Origin: Gallionella sp.
GTDB taxonomy: Bacteria > Pseudomonadota > Gammaproteobacteria > Burkholderiales > Gallionellaceae
Reading direction: 5' to 3'
NCBI GenBank assembly: GCA_028687335.1
Contig: JAQUAI010000011.1
Span: 34,464 to 98,463 of the forward strand
Length of the DNA: 64,000 bases
Part shown: piece after piece, positions 58,423 through 64,000 of the stretch
Layout of the letters: each line of letters starts with the position of its first letter
Position numbering within the stretch: the stretch's first letter is position 1
The notes under the pieces: model-generated
Database searches by the model: none
Seen by the model: the letters and a program-made list of their open reading frames with translations, nothing else
Told to the model about the DNA's origin: nothing
Position numbers and translations under genes: made by a program

Positions 58423-60282
58423 ATGAAAAACGATGCGCTAAAGCCATTCACTGTACTCAAGAAAACGGACAACCTAGTTCGTCTCGACTGGTTTACTGGA
58501 ACCAAATACAACATCGCTGAAACCGATAACCCGCTCGTTGAATGCATTTTCACTCCGTTCGATCTTCCACCTCCGGGCAGCACAAAACCGAAGCCGCTGC
58601 GCCATAGGCAATTCAATGTGTGTTTTTCGGTTGGCTACCTTCCAATCCTGTCACTTGGCGTGTGTTTTCGTGGTGGGAAATTGGTGCGTTCGGCAGATTT
58701 TTTTCCAATCGAAACCATCGTATTTGATCTCGACGTTTCAGAACCAACAGCAATCACTGAATGCACCCTTGCGGACATCCCGCTGGATTTGTCGGCAAGG
58801 TTCATCTCAAAGCGCTATCAAAGCGCAGCGAATCGTGCTGGCCTCAAAAAATTGAGCGGCATGATTCGCCGCTCAACAAACGAAAATATCAACAAGAAGA
58901 TCCGAGCCACAAAATCTCCCTTGCCAGCAGTGGTGCTTATTCATGAGTTGGAGATCGTGCGCTTCTATCTCACCAACTCATCTCACTCCTGCAAGAATAT
59001 TTTTACTGGGGCTTTTTCAGCCGCCAATCTTGAGAAACGTGTCGTGAATGAGCTGCATGAGAAACGGTATCTCGATCCAGTCACAGGCAAGGGACGATTC
59101 GTCTATCGGCATGGGTACAAAGAGAAGGACGCATCTTCATTGGGGAGGATATTGTTTGAGCCAAACGATCTCGCGCTTCAGGCTGCCCAGCGGGTATACA
59201 ACAAGGCAACGGCTGACCGAATCAATGACGAGCAAGATTGGATGGGTTATCCAAGGACTTTTTTTCCATTCCACGGAAAGACCAAACTGAAATTATCTGG
59301 GCGATGGGTTAAAACAATTTCGGGAGAATTTATTTTCCTCGCCCACAGGATTCATTCGTGCAGCGCAGCCTTTCCATATAAAGAGTTAAGTTATTGCGAT
59401 GAAATCACTCCCGGAGGGGCACCGGCTCCAAAAGATGCTGAACCCGCCTTTTCCGGTCAGACAACGGAAACAGGACCTGCCAACGACGATAAAACTATCG
59501 GAGAGAGCAAAAGCGATCAGCGCCCGAGAGCACCTTCCAATCCGCTGAGAATCGAACTGCATGAGCGCGAGTATGCGGGGTTGAGAGGCATCCGGATTTA
59601 CAAGGAAAAACTCCGCGATTGCACTCATAAGTACAAGAAGAAACCCCATGTTTATCGCGAAACCATGATCGATGGGAGCACGGGCGAGGGAACGTCCGGC
59701 GATAGCAGCGCAGCACGCCAGTCAATCACGGAAAAGATTATTACCCCCTCTCCAGTTACGATTGATCTGCGCACCTTCATGCAAATGCTTGAGCTGCTGA
59801 AAACACTCCGTCCAAGCTGGAACATTGACCGAATTGTGGTCGATGACGGTCCAAACGATGGTGAATCGACTTCTTACTTCCCAGAGATTGGTTGTCCAAA
59901 GCTGAAGCACATCTCTCGTCAGTTCTCATTCACGGATGAAGATAAACTTGTTCGTCGGCGCTTTCTCTGCGTGGAGGTTTGCGTAGATGGCCGGTACGTT
60001 TATTTGTTTGAGGCACAGAGAAGGCTGAGGAATCCAGCGCCTCCTGATGATCCCTTTAAGGAGGACATGGCGGTTCTGTTGCTTCGCTCCCAAACTTTCG
60101 AGGAAATCCTAGGCGATGATTTTCTCCCGATGATCGTACAGACGGTGGAAAATAAGCACTGGCCAAATGCAGATGAGATTGGCGAGTTCGTGCGTGACTA
60201 CACTAATCACAGCAAGGATGATAAATCGATTGATTCGTTGTGCGAACGGGTAATGCAGTTGGTGGAAAGACATGTGTTATGA
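58423..60282 (+). CDS. TnsE-like Tn7-family transposition protein
   Basis: A large soluble protein (619 residues from ATG 58423; a TTG at 58384 opens the frame). Its layout matches what I recall of Tn7 TnsE. There is an N-terminal beta-rich part (VGYLPILSLGVCFRGGK), ELEIVRFYLTNSSHSCKNIF, LKLSGRW, and an acidic linker of about 90 residues. The C-terminal DNA/clamp region includes FMQMLELLKTLRPSWNIDRI, LCVEVCVDGRYVYLFE and ENKHWPN. TnsE directs transposition to replicating DNA. The assignment is from memory, not a search. The ribosome site is weak. Confidence 0.6.
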   Translation: MKNDALKPFTVLKKTDNLVRLDWFTGTKYNIAETDNPLVECIFTPFDLPPPGSTKPKPLRHRQFNVCFSVGYLPILSLGVCFRGGKLVRSADFFPIETIVFDLDVSEPTAITECTLADIPLDLSARFISKRYQSAANRAGLKKLSGMIRRSTNENINKKIRATKSPLPAVVLIHELEIVRFYLTNSSHSCKNIFTGAFSAANLEKRVVNELHEKRYLDPVTGKGRFVYRHGYKEKDASSLGRILFEPNDLALQAAQRVYNKATADRINDEQDWMGYPRTFFPFHGKTKLKLSGRWVKTISGEFIFLAHRIHSCSAAFPYKELSYCDEITPGGAPAPKDAEPAFSGQTTETGPANDDKTIGESKSDQRPRAPSNPLRIELHEREYAGLRGIRIYKEKLRDCTHKYKKKPHVYRETMIDGSTGEGTSGDSSAARQSITEKIITPSPVTIDLRTFMQMLELLKTLRPSWNIDRIVVDDGPNDGESTSYFPEIGCPKLKHISRQFSFTDEDKLVRRRFLCVEVCVDGRYVYLFEAQRRLRNPAPPDDPFKEDMAVLLLRSQTFEEILGDDFLPMIVQTVENKHWPNADEIGEFVRDYTNHSKDDKSIDSLCERVMQLVERHVL

Positions 60283-60454
60283 AGGCGGGCACGAGCGCTC
60301 CATCCATCTGCACTGGGTGTATACACCGCCCATAAACAAAGATGCATAAGCGGCATTGGTATACCAAGAGTGCATAATTAGTTTTTTGCGGTTCATGTGT
60401 TTTATCTCCAGTGGTTAGAAGGCACAGAGCCGGTTTTCGACGGCCACCACACAC

Positions 60455-60646
60455 AATCGTAGGTGGCAAAGCTGGGTTCCGACTTACTTGTTCGAGCTGA
60501 TCTATGATCCATCTGCGCAGCGTGCATGGGAGCATTGGATTGAGAACTCAGATGATGCGATGGTGGGCAAGCTAATCAGCTATGAAGAGCTAGTTCGGCG
60601 GACTGGTATTAAATTCTTAATCGGTGTTTCACCAAGATTGATTTAG
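60455..60646 (+). pseudogene. Remnant of a DNA/RNA non-specific endonuclease (3' end)
   Basis: A reading frame without a start ends at TAG 60644-60646 and encodes WVPTYLFELIYDPSAQRAWE, WIENSDDAMVGKLISYEELV and RRTGIKFLIGV. This resembles the C-terminus of NUC1-type endonucleases. The rest of the gene is missing. Between 60283 and 60455 I see no convincing gene. Confidence 0.6.
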
Positions 60647-60673
60647 TGGCGTTCGCGCGGGAGCTGATGGTGT

Positions 60674-60880
60674 CTACTTCTTGGTTCCAATTTTTGGGTG
60701 TGCCATATGCCCACGCTCAATAGTATTTTCTATACCTCTTGCCACCATATTGTTTGCTACTTCGGTCATTGTTTTGCCGTATAGACCTCTTTCCACTAAG
60801 CACTCAAGGTAATACCTCATCTGGGGCGTCACATTAATAGTGATCCGTTCAGTTTTATGAGCGTTAGGCTTGCGTGGCAT
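60674..60880 (-). CDS. Ribbon-helix-helix type DNA-binding protein
   Basis: The 68-residue basic protein has the pattern ERITINVTPQMRYYLECLVE, a beta strand then helix, followed by GKTMTEVANNMVARGIEN, as in RHH (Arc/CopG-like) proteins. Divergent to the nuclease-kinase operon with an 83-base gap holding AATTAGC direct repeats (60901, 60912), it may repress itself and that operon. Confidence 0.7.
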   Translation of the reverse strand: MPRKPNAHKTERITINVTPQMRYYLECLVERGLYGKTMTEVANNMVARGIENTIERGHMAHPKIGTKK

Positions 60881-60963
60881 TTTGGTTGTATTTATATGTC
60901 AATTAGCATCTAATTAGCGCATAATTTAACCACAATTTTTGTTGCAACGAAAGCTGGGGGGCG

Positions 60964-61395
60964 ATGATGTTTCAAACAGAGACAAACTTGGTGGACGCCT
61001 TCATTTCACATTTGGGTTCGAATGCTTCTCCATGGGTTACTCGCGCCTTTGTTCGCGAGTTTGACTACATATCAGGACGAACGGATATTCTTTCCCTAAG
61101 TATTGGAAATGAAATCATCGCCTTTGAAGCGAAGCTTTCCAATTGGCGTAAAGCCATGCATCAAGCTTGGCGTAATACCAGTTTTGCCAATCAAGTGTAT
61201 GTCGTATTACCTCGCAAGCACGCTACTGCGGCCATAAAAAATAGATCTCAGTTTGAAGAGTGTGGCGTTGGCCTCTGTGTTGTTGACGAAGTGGGCGTTG
61301 AAGTTGTCGTACATTGTTCAACTCATCAGCCAGTAATGCCATGGCTTAATCGCAAGGCAATGCACACACTGGTTGAGAATGGCAGCATCCACTAA
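60964..61395 (+). CDS. PD-(D/E)XK nuclease-like protein
   Basis: The 143-residue protein has the nuclease pattern SGRTDILSLSIGNEIIAFEA then K, with Asp41, Glu55 and Lys57, and a helical region after it. The closing CVVDEVGVEVV resembles small restriction-type nuclease domains. A run GGGGGG lies before the double ATG. Its end overlaps the kinase start by 17 bases. Cleavage of foreign DNA is inference from the motif and context. Confidence 0.75.
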   Translation: MMFQTETNLVDAFISHLGSNASPWVTRAFVREFDYISGRTDILSLSIGNEIIAFEAKLSNWRKAMHQAWRNTSFANQVYVVLPRKHATAAIKNRSQFEECGVGLCVVDEVGVEVVVHCSTHQPVMPWLNRKAMHTLVENGSIH

Positions 61396-62236
61396 TACAC
61401 CTGAGCAACTGGCAAGACAGATTTGCGCCAATAAAGGGTTGAGCTTCATTGGCGAAGTTGGGGTGGGCGCTTTCAAGAAAACGTTCCATGTAAAAAGGAA
61501 TCATGATGATCTGGCGCTGAAGCTCATCATTCGGGGAGATGATAAAGCGCGGGTTGATCGTGAAATCGCGGCCCTGAAGATCTGCAATCATCCTAACATC
61601 TGTCGATTGCTGGAAACGGATAGCATTGAAGATGGCGAACACTCGGTCACCTATCTAATTGAGGAGTTCCTGCCGGGTGGGACTCTTTCCGATCATCTTG
61701 CAAACGGATGCCTTCAACACGACAAAATAATTCTCCTTGCAGTTAAACTCACCGAAGCAATCTGTCATCTAGCTCAACAACGTATTACTCACCGCGACAT
61801 AAAGCCAGACAACATTATGTTTCGCGCCGATGGTATGCCGGTACTCGTTGACCTCGGTATTGCTAGGCATCTTGAGGCCAGCTCACTGACAAAAACATTC
61901 CTGATGCAGGGGCCAGGTACTCCGCTTTATGCCTCACCTGAGCAACTTGTGAATGACAAAAATCTGATTGATTGGCGAAGTGACCAATTTTCACTAGGTG
62001 TCACCCTGACCTATGCCGCAATTGGCATACACCCTTTTGCTGAAAATACCTCTCTAGAACATACCGTGGAACGAGTTGCCAACAGGCTTCCTGCTACTGA
62101 TAATTTCAAAAAATTAGTCCATGAGCACGAGCTTGATGTATTAGTAAAAATGGTCGAAACTTGGCCAGTGAAACGATATGCGCGGCCAGAAATGTTGTTA
62201 GCCGCATGGTGTGATAACTCTGGGAGAACGACTTGA
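61379..62236 (+). CDS. Ser/Thr protein kinase of the island operon
   Basis: The 285-residue kinase starts at ATG 61379, inside the previous gene. The glycine loop is GEVGVGAFKKTFHV, the lysine ALKLII, and the catalytic loop RITHRDIKPDNIMF. The DFG position reads DLG (VLVDLGIARH), and the APE-equivalent is YASPEQL. There is no membrane span or sensor. Its TGA overlaps the TTG start of the next gene, so the operon is tightly coupled. Confidence 0.9.
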   Translation: MAASTNTPEQLARQICANKGLSFIGEVGVGAFKKTFHVKRNHDDLALKLIIRGDDKARVDREIAALKICNHPNICRLLETDSIEDGEHSVTYLIEEFLPGGTLSDHLANGCLQHDKIILLAVKLTEAICHLAQQRITHRDIKPDNIMFRADGMPVLVDLGIARHLEASSLTKTFLMQGPGTPLYASPEQLVNDKNLIDWRSDQFSLGVTLTYAAIGIHPFAENTSLEHTVERVANRLPATDNFKKLVHEHELDVLVKMVETWPVKRYARPEMLLAAWCDNSGRTT

Positions 62237-63405
62237 GCACTTACCATCAGATAGGGCATGACTCAGAGAGCATGATTGTTGAACCGCAATTAAACCAGTT
62301 CTCTGGTGCAATCCTTAGCCCAGTTAATTACTCGCTCAGCAATACGATTTCTCAGTGCGCCAGATTTCGCTCCGCCATGCCGGAAATCGACATAATATTT
62401 GACCCTCAGCTTTATGTACCATCTGCCAATCGTGGTGAATTACAGCACTGGCCACACAAACCAAACGATATTGATACCGCCGACCAAAGTTCCCTTGAAT
62501 GGTGGAAGGCTACAACGATCAAGATCATTGATGTTTGCCATTCTTTTAAGCCCGCTGGGCTGTGCAGTCCAGCTTTCTTGCCGAGAACTTTTGACGATGC
62601 CTATTACAATCTGCTTGTCGATATAGGCGATGTCACCGCGCAACAACTTAAAGAAGATGCGGTTCTCAAAGATGTTACTCGCCCATTCCTTACAGCCTTA
62701 GTTGGCTTGCCAGATTTAGGAAGGAGTCAGCGCTACCTTCAAGTTGGCTCCATTCTTTCGAGATACCGCGAAAAGGATATTTATCTCGTATTTGTCGACG
62801 ATGAAAAACCACGTAACGAACGATCTGACTCAGGTGCTCTTGAAGGTGCCGCACGACTTATTCGTGTATTAAGCCAAGCTGGATTCCGCGTTACCGTTGG
62901 ATTTACTTCTTCAGAAATGGTGTTATGGAAAGCTGCTGGGGCTGCAAATGTAGCGACCGGGAAATTCTTCAATTTACGCCGCTTTACTAGAGGTCGCTGG
63001 GATGAGGAAGAATCGAGTGGCGGGAGAAATATTCCCTATTGGTTTGAACCAGCACTACTCGCGTTTATTAGGGAAGCGGACGTGCGCCGGTACATGAAGG
63101 AATTCCAGATTGACCCGTCTCATGATGCGAATCCGTTTAGCAAATCAATCCTTGAAAAATTAGAGGCTCCTGAGCAAAAGGCGTGGGTGGCAGATTCTTG
63201 GAGGCAGTTTTTATATTGGTTCGCTCATTGCGAGTCCGTCATTGGAAATGATTTTACAAAATGTTCGGGGATGGTTTCCAATGCTGCCGATACATGGCAT
63301 GCCGTAAAAGGTGCCAAGCTGAGATTTGAAGAAGAGCGAAATAATGGCGAATGGATCAGGGCTTGGGATATTGTTCTCAACGAGTTAGATAGACGCCCCG
63401 ACTAG
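62233..63405 (+). CDS. Uncharacterised 390-residue protein in the nuclease-kinase operon
   Basis: The start is TTG 62233 overlapping the kinase stop (TTGA). The protein is soluble, with alternating helix/strand segments that could form a barrel-like fold (FDPQLYVP, YLVFVDDEKP, GFRVTVGFTSSEMV, GAANVATGKFFNLRRF). Near the middle, RGRWDEEESSGGRNIPYWFE is highly charged. I do not recognise the family. It may be the effector or target-recognition subunit of the system. Confidence 0.75.
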   Translation: MSTYHQIGHDSESMIVEPQLNQFSGAILSPVNYSLSNTISQCARFRSAMPEIDIIFDPQLYVPSANRGELQHWPHKPNDIDTADQSSLEWWKATTIKIIDVCHSFKPAGLCSPAFLPRTFDDAYYNLLVDIGDVTAQQLKEDAVLKDVTRPFLTALVGLPDLGRSQRYLQVGSILSRYREKDIYLVFVDDEKPRNERSDSGALEGAARLIRVLSQAGFRVTVGFTSSEMVLWKAAGAANVATGKFFNLRRFTRGRWDEEESSGGRNIPYWFEPALLAFIREADVRRYMKEFQIDPSHDANPFSKSILEKLEAPEQKAWVADSWRQFLYWFAHCESVIGNDFTKCSGMVSNAADTWHAVKGAKLRFEEERNNGEWIRAWDIVLNELDRRPD

Positions 63406-63435
63406 GTCAATTGGCTATACAAAACTGGAGGTAGA

Positions 63436-63831
63436 TTGGGTATCAACAAAGTATGGCTACGAGATGAGCCATTTGCTCGAAGTATTACGCGCCAAATTGA
63501 TAGAGAAACACTTGTCGATTTGCTTGGCATCGTAAAGTATGAAGCCGATCGCTCGGCAATACTGGAAGACGCAGGCTTTACTGATCAGGCTAGCAGCGTT
63601 GAATGTTTATTTGATTACGTTCTCGATGCACTGGGCATCCCTCCTGAAAACGACACGTTTAGCCGCGAAGCATTTGAGAATTTGTTCTATAACGATTACT
63701 GGATAGAGCGTCAGTTTGAGTCACTTGAACAGGTGTTGACTGCACTGGAACAACTACGAGAAGTGATGATTTCAAGATTGGCTGATGCGGAAGCACGGCG
63801 TGCCAGCATGCGTGTTGTTGATACTGATTAA
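63436..63831 (+). CDS. Uncharacterised 131-residue protein, end of the nuclease-kinase operon
   Basis: A TTG start at 63436 follows a strong GGAGG. The protein is acidic and helical, ending in a Glu/Ala/Arg coiled-coil-like helix (LEQVLTALEQLREVMISRL). No known domain is visible. It is the fourth gene of the island operon, 30 bases after the third. Confidence 0.7.
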   Translation: MGINKVWLRDEPFARSITRQIDRETLVDLLGIVKYEADRSAILEDAGFTDQASSVECLFDYVLDALGIPPENDTFSREAFENLFYNDYWIERQFESLEQVLTALEQLREVMISRLADAEARRASMRVVDTD

Positions 63832-63875
63832 CTGTAGTGGTTCATATTTGATCTAACAAAGCATTGTTAGAGATC

Positions 63876-64000
63876 GAGGGTGTAAGAATTTTTGTGTAAA
63901 CGGTCATTTGGCAGGAAACTGCCGCCACTTTGAAAGGAGTCGCAATGACCGCAGCAAAAGCACTACCCGCAGATTTAATCGACAGCCTGCTGTCTGGCTA
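63876..64000 (+). mobile_element. Left end of an IS256-family insertion sequence
   Basis: GAGGGTGTAAGAATTTTTGT marks the likely left terminal repeat. The rest of the element lies beyond the window, so the target duplication cannot be checked. Confidence 0.75.
63945..64000 (+). CDS. IS256-family transposase (5' end only)
   Basis: ATG 63945 follows GAAAGGAGT. The first residues MTAAKALPADLIDSLLSG match the usual IS256 (mutator-type) transposase start. The frame runs off the right edge. Confidence 0.8.
   Translation, partial: MTAAKALPADLIDSLLSG

Larger units (their letters stand above)
58304..64000. mobile_element. Tn7/Tn6022-like genomic island inserted in comM (right end outside window)
   Basis: The island starts at about 58304 with TGTAAACAGG inside comM, has transposon-end repeats, encodes a TnsE-like protein, and carries accessory genes that are AT-richer than the backbone. 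The comM gene is a known target of Tn6022/AbaR-type elements. No TnsA, TnsB, TnsC or TnsD gene is seen in the window, so they lie beyond 64000 or are lost. An IS256-family element is inserted near the right edge. Confidence 0.75.

Noticed and set aside
60277..60396. 39-residue minus-strand frame with a GGAG upstream
   Set aside because: Overlaps the end of the TnsE-like gene, has no recognisable features and could arise by chance.

Overview
This window looks like the chromosome of a Gram-negative betaproteobacterium, probably Nitrosomonadales or a Gallionella/Sideroxydans-like group. The support is an outer-membrane assembly block (surA, lptD), an amgK-murU pair, pepP-ubiH, TorF-type porin and glnK-amtB genes, and heme, hemerythrin and copper themes in the accessory genes. 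No rRNA, tRNA or CRISPR array was seen.

Layout. 1-9 kb is a minus-strand housekeeping block: engB (cut by the left edge), hemL, thiE, thiD, rsmA, pdxA, surA, lptD. 8.7-16.7 kb holds amgK-murU, pepP-ubiH, a 141-bp MITE-like element with a perfect TTAAT duplication, xthA, a DUF4124/glutaredoxin protein and prlC. 16.9-24 kb is a c-di-GMP block: a heme-c diguanylate cyclase, an orphan substrate-binding lipoprotein coupled to a GGDEF-EAL sensor that carries a one-base frameshift, and a hemerythrin diguanylate cyclase. A TPP riboswitch then leads into thiC. 26-34 kb contains a DUF4153 membrane protein, YkgJ and DUF1289 proteins, uppP, a copper-type TonB receptor, yggX and ppk1. 34-43.4 kb is rhlE followed by a divergent NAD-salvage locus: nrtR faces SPFH - NAD-kinase-like - pncA - pncB - nadE - nadM/Nudix across two tandem operator-like repeats. 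A protein kinase follows. 44.7-48.3 kb is an AhpD/redoxin/tautomerase cluster with an AraC regulator.

48.3-53.8 kb is the most interesting backbone region. An ECF sigma factor and a tiny zinc-type anti-sigma factor sit among genes for secreted proteins rich in NPCAA repeats, a 42-residue Met/Cys/His-rich membrane peptide, a secreted thioredoxin, a CcdA-like transporter and an HD-GYP protein. Three promoters in this region share exactly TGTAAGG-N15-CGACNAA, which defines a local sigma regulon, probably for metal or thiol stress.

54-57.5 kb is amtB, glnK, a TorF-type porin and ubiK. At 58304 the yifB/comM gene is cut by a foreign element. It starts TGTAAAC, carries three GCGACT repeats 20-21 bp apart, and encodes a TnsE-like protein, so it looks like a Tn7/Tn6022-type island. 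Its cargo includes a nuclease relic, a ribbon-helix-helix protein, and an operon (PD-(D/E)XK nuclease, Ser/Thr kinase, two unknown proteins) that may be an undescribed defence system. The window ends inside an IS256-family insertion sequence.
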